Assembly: GCF_027744825.2 (NCBI RefSeq)
Contig: NW_026527057.1
Coordinates: forward strand, 62,001-126,000
Length of the DNA: 64,000 nt
DNA from: Synchiropus splendidus
Taxonomy: Eukaryota > Chordata > Actinopteri > Syngnathiformes > Callionymidae
Direction of reading: 5' to 3'
A program made the position numbers and the translations under genes. Within the stretch, counting starts at the first letter, position 1. Each line of letters begins with the position of its first letter. Below, one piece after another: positions 33,463 through 48,138 of this stretch. The notes below the pieces were generated by a model, which was not told the origin of the DNA, ran no database searches, and worked only from the letters and a program-made list of their open reading frames with translations.

Positions 33463-36400
33463 GATTGAGATTGACTTCTGCACATCATAACACGACACAT
33501 TGACTACCTTACCGAAGGCAAATGGACAGCCGTTCAGGGATTGAGCGCCAGTAGTTGGTTTCCTCATGGGAAATCCGAGCAGCCACACACGTAGTTTTTT
33601 CCTTTTTTTTTTCAAAAAGATAGGCAGGAGGCAACTAATCACTACTTGAGCAAGCTACCTGCTACTGACGACTGGCGCTACGGCAACAAAAAACTCGCGT
33701 TCGGTGAGAACGTACCTTAAGAGAACCCGTATTCAGCCCAAGAAAAGGTGGTTCACAGACCGACAAAAATAAAAATGTTGCTAACTCTCTGAAACCACTA
33801 TAGACATGTTAAAACCCTACTGCAGCTACTAGAAAGACCGTTTCTACTATTTTGGCAGGTAGAATTTTCATGTTCAGTGGTCTCGCTGAGCAATGAGTGA
33901 ACAGTACAGAAAACGCGTTTTCAGCCAGAGTGACGGTGGTTTTGAGACTGACAAACATAAAAATGTTGATAACTTTCGAAAAACACTTCAGACAGCTTAG
34001 ATTTGATGTGAAACTACTAGAAAGACCCTTTCTGCTATAGTGGGAGGGGAAAATTTAATGATCTGAAGCTTCCCTGCAAAGTTATGGCACAAAGCAGAAA
34101 ACGCATTTTCAGCCTGACATAAGGTGGGTTCCGGAACGCCAAACATAAAAATGTTGATAACTTTGGAAAAACACCTCAGACAGCTTAGATTTGATGTGCA
34201 ACTACTAGAAAGACCCTTTCTGCTATAGTGGGATGTGAAAATTTAATGTTCTGAAGCTTCTCTGCAAAGTTATGACACAATGCAGAAAACCCATTTTCAG
34301 CCTGACATGAGGTGGGTTCCGGAACGCCAAACATAAAGATTTTGATAACTTTGGAAAAACACTTCAGACAGCTTAGATTAGATGTGCAACAACTAGAAAG
34401 ACCCTTTCTACTATAGTGGGAGGTGAAAATTTCATGTTCTGAAGCTTCTCTGCTAAGTTAGGGCACAATGCAGATATCGCGTTTTCAGCCTGAGATAAGG
34501 TGGGTTCCGGAACGCCAAACATAAAAATGTTGATAACTTTGGAAAAACATTTCAGACAGCTTAGATTTGTTGTGCAAGTACTAGAAAGACCCTTTCTGCT
34601 ATAGTGGGATGTGAAAATTTCATGTTCTGAAGCTTCCCTGCACAGTTGTGGCAAAATGCAGAAAACGCGTTTTCAGCCTGAAATAAGGTGGATTCCGGAA
34701 CGCCAAAGATAAAAATGTTGATAACTTTGGAAAAACACTTCAGACAGCTAAGTTTTGATGTGCAACTACTAGAAAGACCCTTTCTGCTATTGTGTGATGT
34801 GAAAATTTAATGTTCTGAAGCTTCTCTGCAAAGTTATGACACAATGCAGAAAACCCATTTTCAGCCTGACATGAGGTGGGTTCCGGAACGCCAAACATAA
34901 AGATTTTGATAACTTTGGAAAAACACTTCAGACAGCTTAGATTAGATGTGCAACAACTAGAAAGACCCTTTCTACTATAGTGGGAGCTGGAAATTTCATG
35001 TTCTGAAGCTTCTCTGCAAAGTTATGGCACAATGCAGATATCGCGTTTTCAGCCTGAGATATGGTGGGTTCCGGAACGCCAAACATAAAAATGTTGATAA
35101 CTTTTGAAAAACACTTCAGACAGCTTGGATTTGATGTGCAACTCCTAGAAAGACCCTTTCTGCTATAGTGGGAGGTGAACATTTCATGTTCTGAAGCTTC
35201 CCTGCAAAGTTATGGCACGATGCAGAAAACGTGTTTTCAGCCTGAGATAAGGTTGGTTCCGGAACGCCAAACATAAAAATGTTGATAACTTTGGAAAAAC
35301 ACTTCAGACAGCTTAGATTTGATGTGCAACTACTAGAAAGACCCTTTCTGCGATCGTGGGACGTGAAAATTTCATGTTCGGAAGCATCCATGCAAAATTA
35401 TGGCACAATGCAGAAAACGCGTTTTCAGCCAGAGATAAGGTCGATTCCGGAACGCCAAACATAAAAATGTTGATAACTTTTGAAAAACACTTCAGACAGC
35501 TTAGATTTGATGTGCAACTACTAGAAAGACCCTTTCTGCTGTAGTGGGAGGTGAAAATTTCATGTTCTGAAGCTTCTCTGCAAAGTAATGGCACTATGCA
35601 GAAAACGCGTTTTCAGCCTGAGATGACGTCGATTCCGGAACGCCAAACATAAAAATGTTGATAACTTTGGAAAAACACGTCAGACAGCTTAGATTTGATG
35701 TGCAACTACTCGAAAGACCCTTTCTGCTATAGTGGGAGGTGAAATTTTCATGTTCTGAAGCTTCCCTCCAAATTTATGGCACAATGCAGAAAACGCGTTT
35801 TCAGCCTGAGATAAGGTCGATTCCGGAACGGCAAACATAAAAATGTTGATAACTTTGGAAAAACACTTCAGACCGCATAGATTTGATGTGCAACTACTAG
35901 AAAGACCCTTTCTGCTATAGTGGGAGGTGAAAATTTCATGTTCTGAAGCTTCCCTGCAAAGTTATGGCACAATGCAGAAAACGCGTTTTCAGCCTGAGAT
36001 AAGGTCGATTCCGGAATGCCAAACATAAAAATGTTGATAACTTTGGAAAAACACTTCAGACAGCTTAGATTTGATGTGCAACTACTAGAAAGACCATTTC
36101 TGCGATAGTGGGACATGAAAATTTCATGATCGGAAGCATCCATGCAAAGTTATGGCACAATGCAAAAAACGCGTTTTCAGCCTGAGATAAGGTCGATTCC
36201 GGAACGCCAAACATAAAAATGTTGATAACTTTGGAAAAACACTTCAGACAGCTTAGATTTGATGAGCAACTACTAAAAAGACCCTTTCTGCTATAGTAGG
36301 AGGCCAAAATTTCATGTTCGGAAGCATCCATGCAAAGTTATGGCACAATGCAGAAAACGCGTTTTCAGCCTGAGATGAGGTGGGTTCCGAAACGCCAAAC

Positions 36401-38245
36401 ATAAAAATGTTGATAACTTTGGAAAAACACTTCAGACAGCTTCGATTTGATGTGCAACTGCTAGAAACACCCTTTCTGCTATAGTGGGAGGTGAAATTTT
36501 CATGTTCTGAAGCTTCCCTCCAAATTTATGGCACAATGCTGAAAACGCGTTTTCAGCCTGAGATAAGGTCGATTCCGGAACGCCAAACATAAAAATGTTG
36601 ATAACTTTGGAAAATCACTTCTGACCGCACAGATTTGATGTGCAACTACTAGAAAGACCCTTTCTGCTATAGTGGGAGGTGAAAATTTCATGTTCTGAAG
36701 CTTCCCTGCAAAGTTATGGCACAATGCAGAAAACTCGTTTTCAGTCTGAAATAAGGTCGATTCCGGAATGCCAAACATAAAAATGTTGATAACTTTGGAA
36801 AAACACTTCAGACAGCTTAGATTTGATGTGCAACAACTAGAAAGACCCTTTCTACTATAGTGGGAGGTGAAAATTTCATGTTCTGAAGCTTCTCTGCAAA
36901 GTTATGGCACAATGCAGAAAATACGTTTTCAGCCTGAGATAAGGTCGATTCTGGAACGCCAAACATAAAAATGTTGATAACTTTGGAAAAACATTTCAGA
37001 CAGCTTAGATTTGATGTGCAAGTACTAGAAAGACCCTTTCTGCTATAGTGGGATGTGAAAATTTCATGTTCTGAAGCTTCCCTGCAAAGATATGCCACAA
37101 TGCAGAAAACGCATTTTCAGCCTGAGATTAGGTGGGTTCCGGAAGGCCAAACATAAAAATGTTGATAACTTTGGAAAAACACCTCAGACAGTTTAGATTA
37201 GATGTGCAACAACTAGAAAGACCCTTTCTACTATAGTGGGAGGTGAAAATTTCATGTTCTGAAGCTTCTCTGCAAAGTTATGGCACAATGCAGAAAACAT
37301 GTTTTCAGCCTGAGATAAGGTCGATTCTGGAACGCCAAACATAAAAATGTTGATAACTTTGGAAAAACATTTCAGACAGCTTAGATTTGATGTGCAAGTA
37401 CTAGAAAGACCCTTTTTGCGATAGTGGGATGTGAAAATTTCATGTTCTGATGCATCCCTGCATAGTTATGCCAAAAAGCAGAAAATGCATTTTCAGCCTG
37501 AGATAAGGTCGATTCCGGAACGCCAAACATAAAAATGTTGATAACTTTCGAAAAACAGTTCAGACAGCTTAGATTTGATGTGCAACTACTAGAAAGACCA
37601 TTTTTGCTATAGTGGGAGGTTAAATTTCATGTTCTGAAGCTTCCCTGCAAAGTTATGGCACGATGCAGAAAACGTGTTTTCAGCCTGAGATAAGGTTGGT
37701 TCCGGAACGCCAAACATAAAAATGTTGATAACTTTGGAAAAACACTTCAGACAGCTTAGATTTGATGTGCAACTACTAGAAAGACCCTTTCTGCGATAGT
37801 GGGACGTGAAAATTTCATGTTCGGAAGCATCGATGCAAAATTATGGGACAATGCAGAAAACGCATTTTCAGCCTGAGATAAGGTGGGTTCCGGAACGCCA
37901 AACATAAAAATGTTGATAACTTTGGAAAAACACTTCAGACAGCTTAGATTAGATGTGCAACAACTAGAAAGACTCTTTCTACTATAGTGGGAGGTGAAAA
38001 TTTCATGTTCTGAAGCTTCTCTGCAAAGTTATGGCACAATGCAGATAACGCGTTTTCAGCCTGAGATAAGGTGGGTTCCGGAACGCCAAACATAAAAATG
38101 TTGATAACTTTGGAAAAACACTTCAGACAGCTTAGATTTGATGTGCAACTACTAGAAAGACCCTTTCTGCGATAGTGGGACTTGAAAATTTCATGTTCGG
38201 AAGCATCCATGCAAAGTTATGGCACAATGCAGAAAACGCGTTTTC

Positions 38246-40875
38246 AGCCTGAGATAAGGTCGATTCCGGAACGCCAAACATAAAAATGTTGATAACTTTC
38301 GAAAAACACTTCAGACAGCTTAGATTTGATGTGCAACAACTAGAAAGACCCTTTCTACTATAGTGGGAGGTGAAAATTTCATGTTCTGAAGCTTCTCTGC
38401 AAAGTTATTGCACAATGCAGAAAACACGTTTTCAGCCTGAGATAAGGTCGATTCTGGAACGCCAAACATAAAAATGTTGATAACTTTGGAAAAACATTTC
38501 AGACAGCTTAGATTTGATGTGCAAGTACTAGAAAGACCCTTTTTGCGATAGTGGGATGTGAAAATTTCATGTTCTGATGCATCCATGCATAGTTATGCCA
38601 AAAAGCAGAAAATGTATTTTCAGCCTGAGATAAGGTCGATTCCGGAACGCCAAACATAAAAATGTTGATAACTTTCGAAAAACAGTTCAGACAGCTTAGA
38701 TTTGATGTGCAACTACTAGAAAGACCATTTTTGCTACAGTGGGAGGTCAAAATTTCATGTTCTGAAGCTTCCTGCAAAGTTATGGGACAATGCAGAAAAG
38801 AATTTTTCATCCTGAGATAAGGTCGATTCCGGAACGCCAAAAATAAAAATGTTGATAACTTTTGAAAAACACTTCAGACAGCTTAGATTTGATGTGCAAC
38901 TACTAGAAAGACCCTTTTTGCTATAGTGGGAGGTGAACATTTCATGTTCTGAAGCTTCTCTGCAAAGTTATGGCACGATGCAGAAAACGTGTTTTCAGCC
39001 TGAGATAAGGTTGGTTCCGGAACGCCAAACATAAAAATGTTGATAACTTTTGAAAAACACTTCAGACAGCTTGGATTTGATGTGCAACTCCTAGAAAGAC
39101 CCTTTCTGCTATAGTGGGATGTGAACATTTCATGTTCTGAAGCTTCCCTGCAAAGTTATGGCACGATGCAGAAAACGTGTTTTCAGCCTGAGATAAGGTT
39201 GGTTCCGGAACGCCAAACATAAAAATGTTGATTACTTTGGAAAAACACTTCAGACAGCTTAGTTTTGATGTGCAACTACTAGAAAGACCCTTTCTGCGAT
39301 AGTGGGACGTGAAAATTTCATGTTCGGAAGCATCCATGCAAAATTATGGCACAATGCAGAAAACGCGTTTTCAGCCAGAGATAAGGTCGATTCCGGAACG
39401 CCAAACATAAAAATGTTGATAACTTTCGAAAAACACTTCAGACAGCTTAGATTTGATATGCAACTGCTAGAAACACCCTTACTGTTGTAGTGGGATGTGA
39501 AAATTTCATGTTCTTAAGCTTCTCTGCAAAGTAATGGCACAATGCAGAAAACGCGTTTTCAGCCTGAGATAAGGTCGATTCCGGAACGCCAAACATAAAA
39601 ATGTTGATAACTTTCGAAAAACACTTCAGACAGCTTAGATTTGATGTGCAACAACTAGAAAGACCCTTTCTACTATAGTGGGAGGTGAAAATTTCATGTT
39701 CTGAAGCTTCTCTGCAAAGTTATTGCACAATGCAGAAAACACGTTTTCAGCCTGAGATAAGGTCGATTCTGGAACGCCAAACATAAAAATGTTGATAACT
39801 TTGGAAAAACATTTCAGACAGCTTAGATTTGATGTGCAAGTACTAGAAAGACCCTTTTTGCGATAGTGGGATGTGAAAATTTCATGTTCTGATGCATCCA
39901 TGCATAGTTATGCCAAAAAGCAGAAAATGTATTTTCAGCCTGAGATAAGGTCGATTCCGGAACGCCAAACATAAAAATGTTGATAACTTTCGAAAAACAG
40001 TTCAGACAGCTTAGATTTGATGTGCAACTACTAGAAAGACCATTTTTGCTACAGTGGGAGGTCAAAATTTCATGTTCTGAAGCTTCCTGCAAAGTTATGG
40101 GACAATGCAGAAAAGGATTTTTCATCCTGAGATAAGGTCGATTCCGGAACGCCAAAAATAAAAATGTTGATAACTTTTGAAAAACACTTCAGACAGCTTA
40201 GATTTGATGTGCAACTACTAGAAAGACCCTTTTTGCTATAGTGGGAGGTGAACATTTCATGTTCTGAAGCTTCTCTGCAAAGTTATGGCACGATGCAGAA
40301 AACGTGTTTTCAGCCTGAGATAAGGTTGGTTCCGGAACGCCAAACATAAAAATGTTGATAACTTTTGAAAAACACTTCAGACAGCTTGGATTTGATGTGC
40401 AACTCCTAGAAAGACCCTTTCTGCTATAGTGGGAGGTGAACATTTCATGTTCTGAAGCTTCCCTGCAAAGTTATGGCACGATGCAGAAAACGTGTTTTCA
40501 GCCTGAGATAAGGTTGGTTCCGGAACGCCAAACATAAAAATGTTGATTACTTTGGAAAAACACTTCAGACAGCTTAGTTTTGATGTGCAACTACTAGAAA
40601 GACCCTTTCTGCGATAGTGGGACGTGAAAATTTCATGTTCGGAAGCATCCATGCAAAATTATGGCACAATGCAGAAAACGCGTTTTCAGCCAGAGATAAG
40701 GTCGATTCCGGAACGCCAAACATAAAAATGTTGATAACTTTCGAAAAACACTTCAGACAGCTTAGATTTGATATGCAACTGCTAGAAACACCCTTACTGT
40801 TGTAGTGGGATGTGAAAATTTCATGTTCTTAAGCTTCTCTGCAAAGTAATGGCACAATGCAGAAAACGCGTTTTC
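38246..40875. repeat. 1315-bp (seven-monomer) higher-order repeat, two copies
   Basis: Block 38246-39560 is repeated at 39561-40875, almost base for base (rare marks: GCATCCATGCATAGTTATG, AATGTATTTTCAGCC, TTTTTCATCCTGAG, GTTCTTAAGCTTCTC). Unit 1 has no such block, so this is a private expansion. Confidence 0.9.
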
Positions 40876-43800
40876 AGCCTGAGATGAGGTCGATTCCGGA
40901 ACGCCAAACATAAAAATGTTGATAACTTTGGAAAAACACGTCAGACAGCTTAGATTTGATGTGCAACTACTCGAAAGACCATTTCTGCTATAGTGGGAGG
41001 TGAAATTTTCATGTTCTGAAGCTTCCCTCCAAATTTATGGCACAATGCAGAAAACGCGTTTTCAGCCTGAGATAAGGTCGATTCCGGAACGGCAAACATA
41101 AAAATGTTGATAACTTTGGAAAAACACTTCAGACCGCATAGAATTGATGTGCAACTACTAGAAAGACCCTTTCTGCTATAGTGGGAGGTGAAAATTTCAT
41201 GTTCTGAAGCTTCCCTGCAAAGTTATGGCACAAAGAAATAAACGCGTTTTCAGCCTGAGAAAAGGTGGGTTCCGGAACGCCAAACATAAAAATGTTGATA
41301 ACTTTGGAAAAACACTTCAGACAGCTTAGATTTGATGTGCAACTACTAGAAAGACCCTTTCTGCGATAGTGGGACATGAAAATTTCATGTTCGGAAGCAT
41401 CCATGCAAAGTTATGGCACAATGCAGAAAACGCGTTTTCAGCCTGAGATGAGGTGGGTTCCGGAACGCCAAACATAAAAATGTTGATAACTTTGGAAAAA
41501 CACTTCAGACAGCTTCGATTTGATGTGCAACTATTAGAAAGACCCTTTCTGCTATAGTGGGAGGTGAACATTTCATGTTCTGAAGCTTCCCTGTAAAGTT
41601 ATGTCACAATGCGTAAAACGCGTTTTCAGCCTGAAATAAGGTCGATTCCGGAACGCCAAACATAAAAACGTTGATAACTTTTGAAAAACACTTCAGACAG
41701 CTTAGATTTGATGTGCAACTGCAAGAAACACCCTTTCTGTTGTAGTGGGAGGTGAAAATTTCATGTTCTGAAGCTTCTCTGCAAAGTAATGGCACAATGC
41801 AGAAAACGCGTTTTCAGCCTGAGATGAGGTCGATTCCGGAACGCCGAACATAAAAATGTTGATAACTTTGGAAAAACACGTCAGACAGCTTAGATTTGAT
41901 GTGCAACTGCTAGAAACACCCTTTCTGCTATAGTGGGAGGTGAAATTTTCATGTTCTGAAGCTTCCCTCCAAATTTATGGCACAATGCTGAAAACGCGTT
42001 TTCAGCCTGAGATAAGGTCGATTCCGGAACGCCAAACATAAAAATGTTGATAACTTTGGAAAATCACTTCTGACCGCACAGATTTGATGTGCAACTACTA
42101 GAAAGACCCTTTCTGCTATAGTGGGAGGTGAAAATTTCATGTTCTGAAGCTTCCCTGCAAAGTTATGGCACAATGCAGAAAACGCGTTTTCAGCCTGAAA
42201 TAAGGTCGATTCCGGAATGCCAAACATAAAAATGTTGATAACTTTGGAAAAACACTTCAGACAGCTTAGATTTGATGTGCAACTGCTAGAAACACCCTTT
42301 CTGTTGTAGTTGGAAGTGAAAACTTCATTTTCTGAAGCTTCTCTGCAAAGTTACGGCACAATGCAGAAAACGCGTTTTCAGACTGAGATGAGGTCGATTC
42401 CGGAACGCCAAACATAAAAATGTTGATAACTTTGGAAAAACACTTCAGACAGCTTAGATTTGATGTGAAACTACTCGAAAGACCCTTTCTGCTATAGTGG
42501 CAGGTGAAAATTTCATGTTCTGAAGCTTCCCTGCAAAGCTATGGCACAATGCGTAAAACGCGTTTTCAGCCTGAGATAAGGTCGATTCCGGAACGCCAAA
42601 CATAAAAAAGTTGATACCTTTGGAAAAACACTTCAGATAGCTTAGATTTGATGTGCAACTACTAGAAATACCCTTTCTGCGATACTGGGACATGAAAATT
42701 TCATGTTCGGAAGTATCCATGCAAAGTTATGGCACAATGCAAAAAACGCGTTTTCAGCCTGAGATAAGGTCGATTCCGGAACGCCAAACATAAAAATGTT
42801 GATAAGTTTCGAAAAACACTTCAGACAGCTTAGATTTGATGTGCAACTACTAAAAAGAGCCTTTCTGCTATAGTAGGAGGCCAAAATTTCATGTCCGGAA
42901 GCATCCATGCAAAGTTATAGCTCAATGCAGAAAACGCGTTTTCAGCCCGAGATAAGGTCGATTCCGGAACGCCAAACATAAAAATGTTGATAACTTTGCA
43001 AAAACACTTCAGATAGCTTAGATTTGATGTGCAACTGCTAGAAACACCCTTTCTGTTGTAGTTGGAAGTGAAAATTTCATGTTCGGAAGCATCCATGCAA
43101 AGTTATGGCACAATGCAAAAAACGCGTTTTCAGCCTGAGATAAGGTCGATTCCGGAACGCCAAACATAAAAATGTTGATAAGTTTCGAAAAACACTTCAG
43201 ACAGCTTAGATTTGATGTGCAACTACTAAAAAGACCCGTTCTGCTATAGTAGAAGGCCAAAATTTCATGTTCGGAAGCATCCATGCAAAGTTACGGCGCA
43301 ATGCAGAAAACGCGTTTTCAGACTGAGATGAGGTCGATTCCGGAACGCCAAACATAAAAATGTTGATAACTTTGGAAAAACACTTCAGACAGCTTAGATT
43401 TGATGTGAAACTACTCGAAAGACCCTTTCTGCTATAGTGGCAGGTGAAAATTTCATGTTCTGAAGCTTCCCTGCAAAGTTATGGCACAATACGTAAAACG
43501 CGTTTTCAGCCTGAGATAAGGTCGATTCCGGAACGCCAAACATAAAAAAGTTGTTACCTTTGGAAAAACACTTCAGATAGCTTAGATTTGATATGCAACT
43601 ACTAGAAATACCCTTTCTGCGATAGTGGGATGTGAAAATTTCATGTTCTGAAGCTTCCCTGCAAAGTTATGGCACAACGCAGAAAACGCGTTTTCACCCT
43701 GAGATAAGGTGGGTTCCGGAACGCCAAACAAAAAAATGTTGATAGCACTGGAAAAACACTTCAGACAGCTTAGATTTGATATGCAACTACTAGAAAGACC

Positions 43801-44289
43801 CTTTCTGCAATAGTCGGAAGTGAAAATTTCATGTTCTGAATCTTCCCTGCAAAGTTCTGGCACAAAGAAATAAACGCGTTTTCAGCCTGAGAAAAGGTGG
43901 GTTCCGGAACGCCAAACATAAAAATGTTGATAACTTTGGAAAAACACTTCTGACAGCTTAGATTTGATGTGCAACTACTAGAAAGACCCTTTGTGCTATA
44001 GTGGGACTGAAAATTTCATGTTCGGAAGCATCCATGCAAAGTTATGGCACAATGCAGAAAACGCGTTTTCAGCCTGAGATGAGGTGTGTTCCGGAACGCG
44101 AAACATAAAAATGTTGATAACTTTGGAAACACTTCAGACAGCTTAGATTTGATGTGCAACTATTAGAAAGATCCTTTCTGCTATAGTGGCAGGTGAAAAT
44201 TTCATGTTCTGAGGCTTCCCTGCAAAGTTATGGCGCCTTTAGAAAACACATTTTCAGCATGAGATAAGGTGGGTTCCGGAATGCCAAAC

Positions 44290-45657
44290 ATAAAAATGTT
44301 GATACCTTTCGAAAAACACTTCAGACAGCTTAGATTTGATGTGCAACTACAAGAAAGACCCATTCTGCTATAGTTGGAGTTGTAAATTTCATGTTCTGAA
44401 GCTTCCCTGCAAAGTTTTGGCACATTGCAGTAAAGGCGTTTTCAGCCTGAGAGAAGATGGGTTCGGGTACGCCAAACATAAAAATGTTGATAACTTTGGA
44501 AAAACACTTCAGACAGCATAGATTTGATGTGCAACTAGTAATAATACCCTTTCTGCTATAGTGGGGGGTGAAAATTTCATGTTCTGAAGCTTCCCTGAGA
44601 AGTTATGGCACAACTCAGAAAACGCGTTTTCAGCCTGAGATAAGGTGGGTTTCGGAATACCAAACAATGAAAATGTTTATCTCTTTCGAAAAACACTTCA
44701 GACAGCTTAGATTTGATGTGCACCTACGAGAAAGACCCTTTCTGCTATAGTGGGAGGTGAACATTTCGTGTTCTGTAGCTTCCCTGAGAAGTTATGGCAC
44801 AATGCGGAAAACGCGTTTTCAGCCTGAGATTAGGTGGGTTCCGGAACGCCAAACATAAAAATGTTGATACCTTTCGAAAAACACTTCAGACAGCTTAGAT
44901 TTGATGTGCAACTACAAGAAAAACCCATTCTGCTATAGTGGGAGTTGTAAATTTCATGTTATGAAGCTTCCCTGCAAAGTTTTGGCATATTGCAGTAAAG
45001 GCGTTTTCAGCCTGAGAGAAGGTGGGTTCGGGTACGCCAAACATAAAAATGTTGATAACTTTGGAAAAACACTTCAGACAGCATAGATTTGATGTGCAAC
45101 TAGTAATAATACCCTTTCTGCTATAGTGGGGGGTGAAAATTTCATGTTCTGAAGCTTCCCTGAGAAGTTATGGCACAACTCAGAAAACGCGTTTTCAGCC
45201 TGAGATAAGGTGGGTTTCGGAATACCAAACAATAAAAATGTTTATCTCTTTCGAAAAACACTTCAGACAGCTTAGATTTGATGTGCACCTACGAGAAAGA
45301 CCCTTTCTGCTATAGTGGGAGGTGAACATTTCGTGTTCTGTAGCTTCCCTGAGAAGTTATGGCACAATGCGGAAAACGCGTTTTCAGCCTGAGATTAGGT
45401 GGGTTCCGGAACGCCAAACATAAAAATGTTGATACCTTTCGAAAAACACTTCAGACAGCTTAGATTTGATGTGCAACTACAAGAAAGACCCATTCTGCTA
45501 TAGTGGGAGTTGTAAATTTCATGTTCTGAAGCTTCCCTGCAAAGTTTTGGCACATTGCAGTAAAGGCGTTTTCAGCCTGAGAGAAGGTGGGTTTGGGTAC
45601 GCCAAACATAAAAATGTTGATAACTTTGGAAAAACACTTCAGACAGCTTGGATTTGA
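44290..45657. repeat. 565-bp higher-order repeat, unit 2
   Basis: Counterpart of 15166-16585 at +29072. The first copy is fused to a TGGCGCCTTTAGAAAACAC monomer because three monomers (564 bp) present in unit 1 are absent just before it. Confidence 0.85.
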
Positions 45658-46178
45658 TGTGCAACTACTAGAAAGACCCTTTCTGCTATAGTGGGAGGTG
45701 AAAATTTCATGTTCTGAAGCTTCCCTGAGAAGTTGTGGTACAATGCAGAAAGCGCGTTTTCAGCCTGAGATAAGGTGGAATTCGGCACGCCAAACATAAA
45801 AATGTTGATAACTTTGGAAAAACACTTCAGACAGCTTGCATTTAATGTACATCTACTAGAAAGACCATTTCTGCTATAGTGGGAAATGAAAATTTCAAGA
45901 TCTGAGGCTTCCCCGAGAAGTTATGTCACAATGGAGAAAAGGTGTTTTCAGCCTGAGATGAAGTGGGTTTCGGAACGCCAAAAAGAAAAATGCTGATAAC
46001 TTTGGAAAAACACTTCAGACGGCTTAGATTTGATGTGCAACTACTACAAAGACCCTTTCTGCTATAGTGGGAGCTGAAAATATCATGTTCTGAAGCTTCC
46101 CTGAGAAGTTATGGCACAATGCAGAAAACGCGTTTTCAGAAAAGGTGGTTTACGGAACGCCAAACATAAAAATGTTGT

Positions 46179-47727
46179 GAAGTGGCACGAATAACCTTCC
46201 ATACAGTGGGTCTTGGCGTCCCCCTTGGGCCCTCTCGTTGCAAAATCAGGTGCTTCGCTGCTCCGGCGACTACACAGGGGAACCAGACGCCATCCCGTCC
46301 ATATTTGTACGGAGAACTCACCAGCGGAGACAAGTTTAGCCCATGACGAAGCACTGCGGAAGAGAAACACTTTATTGCACCAACAATACAAAAGCATCAG
46401 CGCTCCTGAAATTCGCTCAGCTCTGGAGGGTGGGGCCTGGTCCCCTTGATCGCAGGAAAAAGTTGGATTCAGATGAAGAGACCCTCCCCTCGGTCCGCGA
46501 ACGATTCTCTGATCTCTTGGCCAGAGCTGCTGGAAGCACCTGCAGACAGGACAACGTGAGGCAAAGGAGAAGCAGCTGCGTCCGACAAAGAAGAAGCAGC
46601 CACGTCCGACAAACAGAGATCTGCAAAAGTTAAGTCAGAAGCCCAGGAGGCTGTTTGGCAGATTTCTGCCAAAGAAACTCCTCTGAAGGCTCCTATGCAT
46701 GATGCCTTTTATACCACCTGCCAGAGCCACCCACAGCTTATCTTTTTTCCTGAGGGCCTTGACTCCATTCAGACAAGCTCTCAGTGCCCTCACGGGACAC
46801 ACCTTTTGCAAGCGCCAGTGGTTCTCATCCGGGTGGGGGGGTAGTACAGAAAGCGTCTACTGAAAAATTGCTCACCTCAGAAGAGGCACAAAGAAAATTG
46901 GGAAAAACAGACTAATCGAGAAGGCACATAGTTGTCCAAACCCTCCTGATGGAGGCCAGGACCAGGAGGAGAGCTGCTTTGTAAGCCACCAGCTCCAAAG
47001 GAGCCTGATCAAGTGGCTCGAAGGGAGCTTCAGAGAGAGCCTTTAATACCAATTGAAGATCCCAATGGGGCAGATGCGTCTGGAGGTGGGACTGAGTCTT
47101 CGAGATCCCTGCATGAACTGGACGAGCAGTGGATGTTTACCCAATGGACAGCAGTCCACACCCATTGAGCATTATATGCTTTGAGTGTTGCGGGTGCTTT
47201 AGCATTTCGACTAGTGAACTGCGCCTCGGGGGGCAGAGGACTGCCTGCTAGCCTTGATGTAGCCGTGCTTTGAGGAGACGCCCCAGGATAGGCGGTCCCC
47301 TCATAATTTCTGCCCCCTGCTGCAGGAATGTTTGCAGGACTTGAACAGGTTGCAGCACTCCCTTGTGTGAGTGTGTGTGTGAGCACAGGTGGCAGAGTTG
47401 CGCAGTCCAGAACACCTCCCGGGACTCTGGAACACGTATGAGGTCAACTTGAGCACAAAGCTTAACCCCCAGCCTTGCAACGTGGCCTGACTTGAGAACC
47501 ATCGGCAATTACCATGGCCGTCCATACTGGACATCTGACTGGCACTGCCTGCTCCTTTGCCAGACGGCCGTCAAGGAGATGAACGTTTTGCTGCACTAAA
47601 CCACCTGCAATGTCACCAGTGATGTTGCTTTGGTATGACGGAAGGTGGTGTGCCCAGAGTCCTGTCGATATATCGGATGGCCAGGGCGTCACACCGGACC
47701 GGCCTATGAGACTTCATACACCACCGC
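46179..47727 (-). mobile_element. DIRS remnant c, unit 2
   Basis: Copy of 17107-18655 at +29072, with the recombinase N-terminal fragment at 47030-47386. A single-base difference was noticed (GATCAAGTGG for GATGAAGTGG). Confidence 0.65.
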
Positions 47728-48138
47728 CATGCCTGGGGTCTATCCAGCCTGAATGAATGAATGAATGGGTTGTGAACAACCCCTCATTCATACACTCTGG
47801 GTGGCAGGAGCTGCCGCCTCGCCTTTGCCACCTTAAGCTGATATACAAGGTGGCGTTAACAACCCCTCATTAGTGGTGTGTAACTTACACTGTGGATCAG
47901 CAGGAACTGTGTTGACCTCTTTTAGCCACCTTACGGCTGAAATAGAAAGTGGCATTAACAATCCTCCATACAGATAGAGAAAACATTTACTGAGCCGCTA
48001 CAGTCAGGCTTCTTGTCTGAGCTGAGCAAGAAAGAGATAGTTATGCAGGAATCTGGTGGATCTCAGGACGCTGCACACTCCACAACACTTTAATGACGCA
48101 GATACTGGTGTCCCAGAGCCAGTGCTGTGAATGAGGCC

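Larger units (their letters stand above)
33718..46178. repeat. 188-bp satellite array, unit 2 (about 66 monomers)
   Basis: Same monomer as in unit 1. The right part, from about 42270 to the end, matches unit 1 from about 11120 on except for missing blocks. The left part, 34000-41000, does not align as a simple copy of 4500-10000 in unit 1 but matches the start of unit 3. Segments are also repeated within the array, for example about 35280-36200 and about 40540-41400, and 36500-36780 and 41949-42227. Confidence 0.96.
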
